From contig CAJUQB010000015.1 in NCBI GenBank assembly GCA_910588285.1, positions 1 through 64,000 of the forward strand: a stretch of DNA of 64,000 nt. Reading direction: 5' to 3'. Source of the stretch: an uncultured Lachnospiraceae bacterium. Its GTDB lineage: Bacteria; Bacillota; Clostridia; Lachnospirales; Lachnospiraceae. The position numbers and the translations under genes were made by a program. Below, one piece after another: positions 51,599 through 60,620 of this stretch. The notes under the pieces were generated by a model. That model worked only from the letters and a program-made list of their open reading frames with translations. It searched no databases and was not told where the DNA came from. Within the stretch, counting starts at the first letter, position 1. Every line of letters begins with the position of its first letter.

Positions 51599-51853
51599 GT
51601 GGAAAGAAATCTTAGAAAAACACGTACCGGTAAGGTTGTCAGTGACAAGATGGATAAAACCATTGTGGTTGCGGTTCAGGATAACGTAAGACATCCGCTG
51701 TACAACAAGATCGTTAAGAAAACTTATAAATTAAAGGCGCATGATGAGAAGAACGAGTGCGGCATTGGTGATACTGTCAGAGTTATGGAGACAAGGCCAT
51801 TGTCCAAGGACAAGAGATGGAGACTCGTTGAGATCGTTGAGAAAGCAAAATAA
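51599..51853 (+). CDS. rpsQ: 30S ribosomal protein S17
   Basis: The 84-residue protein reads MERNLRKTRTGKVVSDKMDK from a GTG start at 51599, which has AAAGGAG nine bases ahead. An in-frame ATG at 51581 would overlap that site and add six atypical residues. It is a primary 16S rRNA binding protein. Confidence 0.95.
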   Translation: MERNLRKTRTGKVVSDKMDKTIVVAVQDNVRHPLYNKIVKKTYKLKAHDEKNECGIGDTVRVMETRPLSKDKRWRLVEIVEKAK

Positions 51854-51867
51854 AGGAGGCTGCCGGT

Positions 51868-52236
51868 ATGATACAACAGGAAAGTAGACTGAAAGTCGCT
51901 GATAACACCGGAGCAAAGGAATTATTGTGCATTCGTGTTATGGGCGGTTCAACCAGAAGATATGCAAACATCGGTGATATTATCACTGCTACGGTCAAAG
52001 ATGCAACACCAGGCGGTGTTGTAAAGAAGGGTGATGTAGTGAAGGCTGTAGTTGTTCGTTCTGTAAAAGGCGCACGTCGTAAGGATGGTTCCTACATCAG
52101 ATTCGATGAGAATGCGGCAGTCATCATCAAGGATGACAAGACCCCGCGTGGAACCCGTATCTTTGGACCAGTTGCAAGAGAGCTTCGTGAGAAACAGTTT
52201 ATGAAGATTGTTTCCTTAGCTCCGGAAGTATTATAG
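51868..52236 (+). CDS. rplN: 50S ribosomal protein L14
   Basis: The 122-residue protein starts MIQQESRLKVADNTGAKELL and ends KIVSLAPEVL, both highly conserved. It forms intersubunit bridge B8. AAAGGAGG precedes the ATG. Confidence 0.98.
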   Translation: MIQQESRLKVADNTGAKELLCIRVMGGSTRRYANIGDIITATVKDATPGGVVKKGDVVKAVVVRSVKGARRKDGSYIRFDENAAVIIKDDKTPRGTRIFGPVARELREKQFMKIVSLAPEVL

Positions 52237-52247
52237 GAGGTACGAGG

Positions 52248-52559
52248 ATGGCAACATTAAAAATCAAAAAGGGCGACCTGGTAAAGGTAATCGCCGGAAA
52301 AGATAAAGAGAAAGAGGGCAAGGTAATTGCCGTAAACAAGAAGAAAAACACCGTACTGGTAGAAGGCATCAATATGATCACCAAGCATACAAAGCCCAGC
52401 ATGGCCAATCAGCAGGGCGGGATTGTGCACCAGGAAGGACCTATTGATATTTCTAACGTAATGTATGTTCACAAAGGAAAAGCTACACGTATCGGCTTCA
52501 AGATGGACGGAGACAAGAAAGTACGTTTCGCGAAATCCACTGGCGACGTGATTGATTAA
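52248..52559 (+). CDS. rplX: 50S ribosomal protein L24
   Basis: The 103-residue protein has an N-terminal KOW motif (KKGDLVKVIAGKDKEKEGKV). It initiates 50S assembly. TAGGAGG lies nine bases before the ATG. Confidence 0.98.
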   Translation: MATLKIKKGDLVKVIAGKDKEKEGKVIAVNKKKNTVLVEGINMITKHTKPSMANQQGGIVHQEGPIDISNVMYVHKGKATRIGFKMDGDKKVRFAKSTGDVID

Positions 52560-52581
52560 TTGAGAGAGGAGGTCCATCAAG

Positions 52582-53121
52582 TTGAGTAGATTAAAAGAGA
52601 CTTACCAGAACGAAATTGTTCCGGCATTAATCAAGAAATTTGAATATAAAAATGTGATGCAGGTACCGAAGCTGGAAAAGATTGTTATTAACATGGGCGT
52701 CGGCGAGGCAAAGGAGAACGCCAAGCTTCTGGATGCTGCAGTGGGTGATCTGGAGACCATTACAGGTCAGAAGGCCGTTATCACCAGAGCCAAGAAGTCT
52801 GTGGCAAACTTCAAGATCAGAGAGGGTATGGCCATTGGATGCAAGGTGACCTTAAGAGGCGAGAAGATGTATGAGTTTGCAGATCGCCTGATTAACCTGG
52901 CATTGCCCCGTGTACGTGACTTCCGTGGCGTGAATCCCAACGCATTTGACGGCCGCGGCAACTATGCCCTGGGCATCAAGGAGCAGCTGATTTTCCCGGA
53001 AATTGAGTATGACAAGGTAGACAAGGTACGCGGTATGGATGTTATCTTTGTTACTACTGCAAAGACAGACGAAGAAGCCCGCGAGTTACTGGCTCAGTTC
53101 AATATGCCATTTGCAAAGTAA
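52582..53121 (+). CDS. rplE: 50S ribosomal protein L5
   Basis: The 179-residue protein begins at TTG (52582) with GAGAGGAGG upstream, reading MSRLKETYQNEIVPALIKKF. It binds 5S rRNA. The family core KIVINMGVGEA is present. Confidence 0.96.
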   Translation: MSRLKETYQNEIVPALIKKFEYKNVMQVPKLEKIVINMGVGEAKENAKLLDAAVGDLETITGQKAVITRAKKSVANFKIREGMAIGCKVTLRGEKMYEFADRLINLALPRVRDFRGVNPNAFDGRGNYALGIKEQLIFPEIEYDKVDKVRGMDVIFVTTAKTDEEARELLAQFNMPFAK

Positions 53122-53137
53122 GAAGGAGGAAATATCA

Positions 53138-53323
53138 ATGGCAAAGACATCGATGAAGGTAAAGCAGCAGCGCAAGCAGAAATTCTCCACCAGAGAATAC
53201 AGCCGTTGCAGAATTTGTGGCCGTCCGCATGCTTATCTCAGAAAATATGGAATCTGCAGAATCTGCTTCCGTGAGTTGGCATACAAGGGTCAGATCCCAG
53301 GGGTGAAGAAGGCGAGCTGGTAG
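53138..53323 (+). CDS. rpsZ: 30S ribosomal protein S14, zinc-binding type
   Basis: The 61-residue protein has the four-cysteine zinc site CRIC and CRIC (C-x2-C-x12-C-x2-C), the C+ form. It binds in the 30S head. The ATG at 53138 has AAGGAGG upstream. Genomes with the C+ form may hold a second, zinc-free copy elsewhere. Confidence 0.97.
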   Translation: MAKTSMKVKQQRKQKFSTREYSRCRICGRPHAYLRKYGICRICFRELAYKGQIPGVKKASW

Positions 53324-53365
53324 GCCTGTTGCGCATTCCTAGAATATATAAGGAGGAAACATCAA

Positions 53366-53767
53366 ATGACTATGAGTGATCCAATTGCAGATATGCTTAC
53401 AAGAATCCGTAATGCAAATACTGCGAAACATGATACAGTAGATGTACCGTCTTCCAAAATGAAAAAGGAGATTGCAGAGATCCTTTTAAAGGAAGGCTAT
53501 ATTGCAAAATATGAAATCGTTCAGGATGGAAGCTTTGATACCATTCATATTACCCTGAAATATGGCAAGGATAAGAACGAGAAGATTATCACAGGACTGA
53601 AGAGAATCTCCAAGCCGGGCCTTCGCGTTTATGCAGGAAAGGAAGATATTCCGAAGGTTCTGGGCGGACTGGGAATTGCAATCCTGTCCACCAACCAGGG
53701 TGTTGTAACTGACAAAGAAGCAAGAAAATTAGCAGTGGGCGGAGAAGTTCTGGCTTACGTATGGTAG
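53366..53767 (+). CDS. rpsH: 30S ribosomal protein S8
   Basis: The 133-residue protein (MSDPIADMLTRIRNANTAKH after a Met-Thr lead) ends with VGGEVLAYVW. It binds the central domain of 16S rRNA and in some bacteria represses the spc operon. AAGGAGG precedes the ATG; ATG at 53372 is an alternative start. Confidence 0.97.
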   Translation: MTMSDPIADMLTRIRNANTAKHDTVDVPSSKMKKEIAEILLKEGYIAKYEIVQDGSFDTIHITLKYGKDKNEKIITGLKRISKPGLRVYAGKEDIPKVLGGLGIAILSTNQGVVTDKEARKLAVGGEVLAYVW

Positions 53768-53833
53768 GCATTGCGCATATAACCAGTGCAAGCAGAGCTC
53801 TTCGCAAGACAATAAATCATAGGAGGTACGGGC

Positions 53834-54373
53834 ATGTCACGTATAGGAAGAATGCCAATCGCTGTTCCGGCAGGAGTGACTGTTGAGATAGCAGAAAATA
53901 ATCATGTGACTGTAAAAGGTCCTAAGGGCACACTGGATCGGGTGCTGCCGATAGAAATGGAGATCAAACAGGAGGGCGAGGAGATCATCGTAACCAGGCC
54001 CAATGACCTGAAGAGAATGAAATCCTTACATGGATTGACAAGAACGCTGATCAACAACATGGTAGTGGGAGTTACCAATGGCTACACCAAGGAGCTTGAG
54101 GTAAACGGTGTTGGTTACAGAGCGTCTAAGTCCGGCAAGGTACTGACCTTGAATCTGGGCTATTCCCATCCGGTAGAGCTTGAGGATCCGGAGGGGCTGG
54201 AATCTAAGGTGGATGGTAACAAGATTACCATTTCCGGTATTGATAAAGAGAAGGTTGGCCAATACGCAGCGGAAATCAGAGATAAGAGAAGACCTGAGCC
54301 TTACAAAGGGAAGGGTATTAAATATGCTGATGAAGTTATCAGACGTAAAGTTGGTAAGACTGGTAAGAAATAA
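53834..54373 (+). CDS. rplF: 50S ribosomal protein L6
   Basis: The 179-residue protein starts MSRIGRMPIAVPAGVTVEIA and ends in the conserved RRPEPYKGKGIKYADEVIRR. It supports the factor-binding site near the sarcin-ricin loop. TAGGAGG precedes the ATG. Confidence 0.98.
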   Translation: MSRIGRMPIAVPAGVTVEIAENNHVTVKGPKGTLDRVLPIEMEIKQEGEEIIVTRPNDLKRMKSLHGLTRTLINNMVVGVTNGYTKELEVNGVGYRASKSGKVLTLNLGYSHPVELEDPEGLESKVDGNKITISGIDKEKVGQYAAEIRDKRRPEPYKGKGIKYADEVIRRKVGKTGKK

Positions 54374-54392
54374 TTAAAGGAGTGAGACAGGA

Positions 54393-54761
54393 ATGGTTAG
54401 TAAAAAATCAAGAACAGAAGTTCGTTTGAAAAAACATAGAAGAATGCGTAATCATCTCAGCGGAACTGCTGAAAGACCACGTCTGGCTGTGTTTAGAAGC
54501 AATAATCATATGTACGCTCAAATTATTGACGATACAGTTGGAAATACCCTCGTTTCTGCTTCTACCCTTCAGAAGGATGTGAAGGCGGAGCTTGAAAAGA
54601 CGAATAACGTTGATGCTGCAGCACATTTAGGTACTGTCATTGCGAAGAAGGCATTGGACAAAGGGATCACCACTGTTGTCTTTGATCGAGGCGGCTTCAT
54701 ATATCAGGGAAAAGTCAAGGCTTTGGCTGATGCGGCAAGAGAAGCTGGTTTGGACTTTTAG
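54393..54761 (+). CDS. rplR: 50S ribosomal protein L18
   Basis: The 122-residue protein binds 5S rRNA (RPRLAVFRSNNHMYAQIIDD) and ends in the conserved ALADAAREAGLDF. AAAGGAG is upstream. Confidence 0.98.
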   Translation: MVSKKSRTEVRLKKHRRMRNHLSGTAERPRLAVFRSNNHMYAQIIDDTVGNTLVSASTLQKDVKAELEKTNNVDAAAHLGTVIAKKALDKGITTVVFDRGGFIYQGKVKALADAAREAGLDF

Positions 54762-54779
54762 TGAGGAGGAAACTATTAC

Positions 54780-55289
54780 ATGAAACGTACAATTATTGAT
54801 GCTAGTCAATTAGAATTAACTGAAAAAGTGGTATCAATTAAGCGTGTTACGAAGGTTGTAAAAGGTGGACGTAACATGCGTTTCACAGCTCTTGTTGTTG
54901 TCGGCGACGGCAATGGCCATGTAGGTGCAGGCCTGGGAAAAGCAACTGAAATTCCAGAGGCGATCCGCAAGGGCAAAGAAGACGCTATGAAGAAACTGAT
55001 CACTGTTAAATTAGATGAGAATGGCAGTATTACACATGACATCACCGGAAAGCATACCGGGGCGTCCGTATTACTGAAGAGAGCACCGGAAGGTACTGGC
55101 GTGATCGCCGGCGGTCCTGCGCGTAATGTGTGCGAGATGGCTGGAATCAAGAATATCCGTACCAAATCTCTGGGTTCCAACAACAAGCAGAATGTTGTAC
55201 TGGCTACCATTGAAGCCCTTGGCCAGCTGAAGTCCCCGGAAGAGGTTGCAAAACTCCGCGGTAAATCTGTAGAAGAGATTCTCGGTTAA
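54780..55289 (+). CDS. rpsE: 30S ribosomal protein S5
   Basis: The 169-residue protein includes the double-stranded-RNA-binding-like N domain (VKGGRNMRFTALVVVGDGNG) and a C domain ending AKLRGKSVEEILG. It affects decoding accuracy. Preceded by GAGGAGG. Confidence 0.98.
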   Translation: MKRTIIDASQLELTEKVVSIKRVTKVVKGGRNMRFTALVVVGDGNGHVGAGLGKATEIPEAIRKGKEDAMKKLITVKLDENGSITHDITGKHTGASVLLKRAPEGTGVIAGGPARNVCEMAGIKNIRTKSLGSNNKQNVVLATIEALGQLKSPEEVAKLRGKSVEEILG

Positions 55290-55302
55290 GGAGGAAACAG
55301 AC

Positions 55303-55485
55303 ATGGCAGACAAATTAAAAATCACACTTGTGAAATCTACAATCGGCGCGGTCCCCAAGCATAAGAAGACTGTGGAAGCCCTGGGGCTGCGCAAGCTGAA
55401 CAAGACCGTTGAGATGCCGGACAATGCGGCAGTGCGTGGAATGATTCAGCAGGTGAGACATTTAGTGAAGGTTGAGGAAATATAG
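55303..55485 (+). CDS. rpmD: 50S ribosomal protein L30
   Basis: The 60-residue protein (LKITLVKSTIGAVPKHKKTV) is a short domain absent from some bacteria. AAGGAGG precedes the ATG and the gene is 13 bases after rpsE. Confidence 0.97.
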   Translation: MADKLKITLVKSTIGAVPKHKKTVEALGLRKLNKTVEMPDNAAVRGMIQQVRHLVKVEEI

Positions 55486-55507
55486 TAAACAGTAAGGAGG
55501 TGTCAGG

Positions 55508-55948
55508 ATGGACTTATCAAATTTACAGCCGGCAGAGGGTTCAAAGCATAGCAATAATTTCAGAAGAGGACGTGGACACGGTTCCGGAAACGGTAAAACC
55601 GCAGGCAAAGGCCATAAGGGACAGAAGGCTCGTTCCGGAGCTCCCAGAGTTGGCTTTGAGGGTGGACAGATGCCGTTATACAGGCGGATTCCCAAGAGGG
55701 GATTCACCAACCGGAATTCCAAGACCATTGTTGGAATCAATGTATCCGCTTTAGAAGTATTCGATAATGATGCAGTTGTAACTGTAGACACATTAATGGA
55801 GCAGGGGATCGTTAAGAATCCAAGAGATGGCGTTAAGATTCTTGGAAACGGCGAACTTACTAAGAAACTCACAGTGCAGGTAAATGCCTTCAGTGCAGGG
55901 GCAAAGGAAAAGATTGAGGCTCTTGGTGGAAAAGCAGAGGTGATTTAA
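55508..55948 (+). CDS. rplO: 50S ribosomal protein L15
   Basis: The 146-residue protein begins MDLSNLQPAEGSKHSNNFRR with the Gly-rich rRNA-binding extension RGHGSGNGKTAGKGHKGQKA. Its stop overlaps the secY start (TAATG), coupling the two. Confidence 0.98.
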   Translation: MDLSNLQPAEGSKHSNNFRRGRGHGSGNGKTAGKGHKGQKARSGAPRVGFEGGQMPLYRRIPKRGFTNRNSKTIVGINVSALEVFDNDAVVTVDTLMEQGIVKNPRDGVKILGNGELTKKLTVQVNAFSAGAKEKIEALGGKAEVI

Positions 55949-57270
55949 TGCTGGAGACACTCCGTAATGCATTTAAAATTAAAGACATCAGAAACCGGAT
56001 TACATTCACATTTCTCATGGTGATTGTAATCCGGCTGGGATGCCAGCTTCCCATTCCGGTTGTGAATGGCGAATTATTGTCGAATTGGTTTGCGAACCAG
56101 GGAGCCGGAGGCACATTCAATTTTTTTGATGCAATCACTGGAGGTTCTTTTTCGCGGATGACAGTATTTGCATTAAATATTACGCCGTATATTACCTCCT
56201 CCATTGTTATGCAGCTTCTTACCATTGCGATTCCGAAGCTGGAGGAGATGCACAAGGATGGAGAAGACGGCCGCAAGAAGATTGCAGCCATCACACGCTA
56301 TCTGACGGTTGGCCTTGCACTGGTTGAGTCTACTGCCATGGCCATTGGCTTTGGCCGCAGCGGCTATCTGGAAGCGTTCAATGCAATGACAGTGATTACT
56401 GTGGTTGTTACGCTGACAGCCGGTTCTGCAGTTCTTATGTGGATTGGTGAGCGGATTACAGAGAAGGGCGTGGGAAATGGTATTTCCATTGTTTTGACAA
56501 TCAATATCATTTCCAGGATTCCAGACGACCTGGTTTCCCTGTATCGTCAGTTTGTGGCAAGCAGTACGAATATCGGCAGAGGCATTCTTGCGGCAATTGT
56601 AATTATAGCAATTATCCTCTTTGTTGTGGTATTTGTTATTGTTCTTCAAGGTGGACAGAGAAAGATCCCGGTACAGTATTCCAAAAAGATTCAGGGAAGG
56701 AAGCAGGTGGGCGGCCAGTCTACCCATATTCCCCTTAAGGTGAACACTGCAGGCGTTATCCCCATTATCTTTGCGCAGTCACTGATGCAGTTCCCGGTGA
56801 TGATCGCATCCCTGATTGGAAAAGGAAACGGTACGGGAATAGGAAGTAAGATTTTACACGGTTTATCACAGCAGTATTGGTGTGATCCGGAGAACATGAT
56901 ATACAGTATCGGTTTGCTGGTATACATTGCACTTGTAATCGCATTTGCTTACTTCTATACGTCTATTACGTTTAATCCATTGGAGATTGCCGACAATATG
57001 AAAAAGCAAGGTGGCTTTATTCCGGGTATCAGGCCTGGGAAGCCCACCAGCGATTATTTGACGAAAATCTTGAATTATATCGTATTTATTGGGGCTGTTG
57101 GTCTTATGATCGTTGCAGTGATTCCCATCTTCTTTAATGGTGTATTTGGTGCAGACGTTTCCTTTGGCGGAACCTCACTGATCATTATTGTAGGTGTAGT
57201 GATTGAGACACTGAAGCAGATTGAATCCCAGATGCGGGTACGTTATTATAAAGGATTTTTGAACGACTAA
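55948..57270 (+). CDS. secY: Protein translocase subunit SecY
   Basis: The 440-residue membrane protein has ten transmembrane segments and the family stretches GERITEKGVGNGISI and PGIRPGKPTSDYL. It forms the SecYEG channel for secretion and membrane insertion. It starts within the rplO stop codon. Confidence 0.98.
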   Translation: MLETLRNAFKIKDIRNRITFTFLMVIVIRLGCQLPIPVVNGELLSNWFANQGAGGTFNFFDAITGGSFSRMTVFALNITPYITSSIVMQLLTIAIPKLEEMHKDGEDGRKKIAAITRYLTVGLALVESTAMAIGFGRSGYLEAFNAMTVITVVVTLTAGSAVLMWIGERITEKGVGNGISIVLTINIISRIPDDLVSLYRQFVASSTNIGRGILAAIVIIAIILFVVVFVIVLQGGQRKIPVQYSKKIQGRKQVGGQSTHIPLKVNTAGVIPIIFAQSLMQFPVMIASLIGKGNGTGIGSKILHGLSQQYWCDPENMIYSIGLLVYIALVIAFAYFYTSITFNPLEIADNMKKQGGFIPGIRPGKPTSDYLTKILNYIVFIGAVGLMIVAVIPIFFNGVFGADVSFGGTSLIIIVGVVIETLKQIESQMRVRYYKGFLND

Positions 57271-57340
57271 GATGTGTACTGTGGGGGAGTGCCTATGCAC
57301 TTCCCATAGTGCACTACTGTTATTTTTATGGAGGTATTTT

Positions 57341-57985
57341 ATGAAGATCATTATGTTAGGGGCCCCGGGCGCAGGAAAAGGAACACAGGCAAAAAGGATT
57401 GCCGAGAAATATTCGATTCCCCACATTTCAACGGGAGATATTTTCCGTGCCAATATCAAGAACGGCACAGAGCTTGGCAAAAAGGCTAAGACCTACATGG
57501 ACCAGGGAGCCCTGGTACCGGATGCGCTGACCTGTGACCTTGTCATGGACCGCATTCAGCAGGAGGACTGCAAGAACGGATTTGTCCTGGACGGCTTCCC
57601 ACGGACTATTCCCCAGGCAGAGGCGCTGGACGCAGCACTGAAAAACATTGGCCAGACCATGGACTATGCCATTGACGTGGACGTTCCGGATGAGAATATT
57701 GTCAACCGTATGGGCGGAAGACGCGCCTGCTTAAACTGCGGCGCAACCTACCATATCACCTTCCATCCCACCAAGGAGGAAGGCAAGTGTGATGCCTGCG
57801 GCAGCGAGACCGTTTTGAGGGACGACGATAAGCCGGAGACCGTACAGAAGCGTCTGGAGGTATACCACGCACAGACACAGCCCCTGATTGATTACTATAA
57901 GGAGCAGAATATTTTAAAAACAGTTGACGGAACAAGACCAATGGATGAAGTATTTGAGGCTATTGTAGCGATATTAGGAGCGTAG
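57341..57985 (+). CDS. adk: Adenylate kinase with zinc-type LID
   Basis: The 214-residue enzyme interconverts ATP, AMP and ADP. The P-loop is GAPGAGKGT (7-15), the AMP site HISTGDIFR and the LID has four cysteines (CLNC and CDAC) for a structural zinc, common in Gram-positive bacteria. GGAGG before the ATG at 57341 selects the start. Confidence 0.98.
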   Translation: MKIIMLGAPGAGKGTQAKRIAEKYSIPHISTGDIFRANIKNGTELGKKAKTYMDQGALVPDALTCDLVMDRIQQEDCKNGFVLDGFPRTIPQAEALDAALKNIGQTMDYAIDVDVPDENIVNRMGGRRACLNCGATYHITFHPTKEEGKCDACGSETVLRDDDKPETVQKRLEVYHAQTQPLIDYYKEQNILKTVDGTRPMDEVFEAIVAILGA

Positions 57986-57989
57986 GGGA

Positions 57990-58778
57990 ATGTCAGTATC
58001 AATAAAATCTGCCAGAGAGATTGAGCTTATGCGCGTAGCCGGTAAGATTCTGGCCAAGGTGCATGAGAATCTGGAAAAGGAATTAAAGCCGGGAATGTCA
58101 ACCTGGGAAGTAGATAAGGTTGGAGAGGAGATCATCCGCAGTTATGGGTGTATTCCTTCCTTTAAGAATTACAACGGTTATCCGGCTTCCGTGTGTGTGT
58201 CTGTCAACGAGGAGGTGGTGCATGGGATTCCTACCAAGAAGCGGCTGCTGCACCCAGGTGATATTGTCAGCCTGGACTGCGGGGTGATTTACAAGGGATA
58301 CCATTCAGATGCCGCCAGAACCCATGGGATCGGAGAGATCTCCAAGGATGCACAGCTGCTGATTGACCGCACAAGGCAGAGTTTTTTTGAAGGTGTCAAA
58401 TATGCGTTAGAGGGAAAACATCTGCATGACATTTCCAATGCCATTGCCGCTTATGCGGAGAGCTTTGGGTATGGCGTGGTACAGGATCTGGTGGGCCACG
58501 GAATCGGAACCCATCTTCATGAGGATCCGCAGATTCCCAACTTTACACAGCGCAGCAGAGGACCACGCTTAAGAGCCGGTATGACGCTGGCGATTGAGCC
58601 GATGATCAATGCAGGACGTTATGACGTGGCGTGGCTGGACGACAACTGGACTGTGGTGACAGAGGACGACTCCCTGTCGGCACATTATGAGAACACAGTG
58701 TTGATTACAGCAAAAGGACCGGAAATTCTGACACTGACCGACGCAGAGATTGCGGCAGGGCTGGGAGCCGGGGCATAG
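57990..58778 (+). CDS. map: Type I methionine aminopeptidase
   Basis: The 262-residue enzyme removes the initiator Met. Metal ligands are visible: Asp in SLDCGV, Asp in YHSDAAR, His in GIGTHLHEDP, Glu in AIEPM and Glu in VVTEDD. It follows adk by four bases in the usual spc-operon order. Confidence 0.97.
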   Translation: MSVSIKSAREIELMRVAGKILAKVHENLEKELKPGMSTWEVDKVGEEIIRSYGCIPSFKNYNGYPASVCVSVNEEVVHGIPTKKRLLHPGDIVSLDCGVIYKGYHSDAARTHGIGEISKDAQLLIDRTRQSFFEGVKYALEGKHLHDISNAIAAYAESFGYGVVQDLVGHGIGTHLHEDPQIPNFTQRSRGPRLRAGMTLAIEPMINAGRYDVAWLDDNWTVVTEDDSLSAHYENTVLITAKGPEILTLTDAEIAAGLGAGA

Positions 58779-58797
58779 CCTGGATGGAGGAGCAGCA

Positions 58798-59052
58798 ATG
58801 ACAGGAAAACTTGCAATATCCAGGGCAGGCCATGACAGGGACACTATTTACGTGATTACAGGTGAGGATGCGTCATCGGTTTATCTGGCGGACGGGAGAA
58901 TCAGGACCGTGGAGAAACCAAAAAGAAAAAACAAGAAGCATATTCAGATCATTCAGGAGCTGCCCCAGGAGACAGCGCAGCTTCTGTCACAGGATAGAGC
59001 CCCTGGAAATGAGGAGATCAAGCGGGCGATCAAGCTTTATAATAGGAGGTAG
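58798..59052 (+). CDS. KOW-domain (L14e-like) RNA-binding protein
   Basis: The 84-residue protein has an N-terminal KOW-like barrel (GKLAISRAGHDRDTIYVIT) and a basic C-terminal half. Such small proteins sit between map and infA in many Clostridia. TGGAGGAGC sets the start at 58798. The precise role is unknown. Confidence 0.85.
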   Translation: MTGKLAISRAGHDRDTIYVITGEDASSVYLADGRIRTVEKPKRKNKKHIQIIQELPQETAQLLSQDRAPGNEEIKRAIKLYNRR

Positions 59053-59056
59053 AGTT

Positions 59057-59275
59057 ATGTCAAAGGCAGATGTGATCGAAGTAGAAGGCAGAGTGGTAGA
59101 GAAGCTGCCCAATGCGTTTTTTAAAGTGGAGCTGGAAAATGGGCACCAGATCCTGGCAACCATCAGCGGAAAGCTTCGGATGAATTTCATCCGTATTCTG
59201 CCGGGGGATAAGGTGACCATTGAGATGTCACCCTATGACCTGACGAAGGGCAGGATTATTTGGAGAGATAAATAA
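59057..59275 (+). CDS. infA: Translation initiation factor IF-1
   Basis: The 72-residue OB-fold protein (MSKADVIEVEGRVVEKLPNA) binds the 30S A site during initiation. TAGGAGG precedes the ATG. The usual followers rpmJ, rpsM, rpsK, rpsD, rpoA and rplQ are absent; a hairpin and a convergent gene come next. Confidence 0.98.
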   Translation: MSKADVIEVEGRVVEKLPNAFFKVELENGHQILATISGKLRMNFIRILPGDKVTIEMSPYDLTKGRIIWRDK

Positions 59276-59295
59276 GAAATAACAGATAAGTCTTG

Positions 59296-59316
59296 GGGGT
59301 GGAATAGTTCCACCCC
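59296..59316. terminator. Hairpin between infA and the enolase-like gene
   Basis: GGGGTGGAA-TAG-TTCCACCCC is a nine-pair stem followed by TAAAATTT. The T run is imperfect. It touches the stop codon of the leftward gene, so it may serve both convergent transcripts. Confidence 0.55.
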
Positions 59317-60593
59317 TAAAATTTCACATAAGGCGTAAAATCAAAGGGCCGTGCCAGCTTTAGCTCATCCTCAGCCCGCAGAAGGGAATTGATGATGTGG
59401 ATGGCATGGCCGAATTTCGGCGGACCAAGCTTCACTGCCGCTGCACCGCCGGCAATCCCCAGATCCGCCACCGGGTCGTCGCTGACGCCGCCGGCCCGAA
59501 TGGAAGGAATGGAGAACATGCCGTGGCTGACAGCGAATTTCTGTGCCTCCATGGCCTCTGTGACAGTTCCCACCTGGTTTGGCTTGAATACAAAGGAACC
59601 GCATGCGCCCATATCAAGGGCCTTTTTCAAGTAGGCAAGATTGGTGACCGTCAGGTCGTCGCCGCAGAGGGTGGTTCGGGAGAGCTCTCTGGCAGCCTTT
59701 GCCCATCCCTCCCAATCGTTTTCATCCACCGGATCCTCAATATACAAAAAGGGATATTTCTTGGTAGCAGCCTTCAGGATGCCGATGATTTCGTCCAGAT
59801 CCACTTGGCGGCCGCAGTAGCGGTAGGTGCCGGATTCCGGGTCATAGATTTCACTGAAGGCACAATCCATGTGGAACGCAATCTTATCCTCACAGCTGCA
59901 GCGGACTGCCGTTTCATACAGAATATCCAGGCAATCCATAAAATCCGTGCTGGGGGCCATGTATTCGGACATTGCGCCGATTTCCGGCCGCCGGCCTTCC
60001 TGGAATTCCCGAATAACCTCCGGCAGCTTCTGATAGACCCGGCAGAGGAGCTCCACAGCTTCACCAATAGAAGCTGCTTTATAGGGAATAATCGTCGTTT
60101 CCTGCACAGGCATGGTATTCTCCTCATAGCTGCCCCCGGCAAACATGTCAGAGGTAGGGAGAGGGATGGTCCGAATCTCGCCGGGATTGAGATATCGGTA
60201 TTGGGGGACATGAAGGGTATTGCAGCCGGCCCGCATACAGGCCAGAGAGGTGCTGTAGGTAACGTTTCCGCCCAGCCGTGCCTTGTTTTTTGTTCCGTCC
60301 AGGGCAATCAGGGCCTCATCTATGGCAGCCTGGTCAAGTACATCCATGCCTGTGAGGCGGGGGGCAACAACGGAATGCACCATCTCCACAGCCCGGAATA
60401 CGCCATTGCCATGATACCAGCCCGGATCCATGTCCCGAAGGACAAAGGCCTCATGCTCTCCGGCCGAAATGCCCGAGGGGGAGGCTGCCCTTCCCAGAAT
60501 CCCTTCCTCTGTGACAACATCTACCTCCAGAAGCGGTTTTCCCTTACAGTCAATCAGGGCGCGGGCATGGAGTTCTTTAATTGCAGATTTCAT
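59316..60593 (-). CDS. Enolase paralogue with altered active-site residues
   Basis: The 425-residue protein is clearly an enolase homologue: IEDPVDENDW, CGDDLTVTN, FKPNQVGTVTEA and a conserved DIQE-like Glu (PVQETTII) remain, as does the Lys in AAVKLG. Other key sites differ from classical enolase: the GASTG loop reads SGISAG, the His of G-G-x-H-A is Tyr (GGSYEEN) and SHRSGET is SIRAGGV. AAGGAGG precedes the ATG. It is the last gene of an operon with glycerate 2-kinase, whose product 2-phosphoglycerate is the normal enolase substrate. It may be a specialised 2-phosphoglycerate dehydratase or act on a related acid. Confidence 0.8.
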   Translation of the reverse strand: MKSAIKELHARALIDCKGKPLLEVDVVTEEGILGRAASPSGISAGEHEAFVLRDMDPGWYHGNGVFRAVEMVHSVVAPRLTGMDVLDQAAIDEALIALDGTKNKARLGGNVTYSTSLACMRAGCNTLHVPQYRYLNPGEIRTIPLPTSDMFAGGSYEENTMPVQETTIIPYKAASIGEAVELLCRVYQKLPEVIREFQEGRRPEIGAMSEYMAPSTDFMDCLDILYETAVRCSCEDKIAFHMDCAFSEIYDPESGTYRYCGRQVDLDEIIGILKAATKKYPFLYIEDPVDENDWEGWAKAARELSRTTLCGDDLTVTNLAYLKKALDMGACGSFVFKPNQVGTVTEAMEAQKFAVSHGMFSIPSIRAGGVSDDPVADLGIAGGAAAVKLGPPKFGHAIHIINSLLRAEDELKLARPFDFTPYVKF

Positions 60594-60620
60594 ATAACAG
60601 GTTCCTCCTTAACAGCATTT

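Noticed and set aside
59316..60593. Annotation as ordinary housekeeping enolase (eno)
   Set aside because: Several active-site motifs are replaced and the gene is in a catabolic operon instead of the usual glycolytic context.
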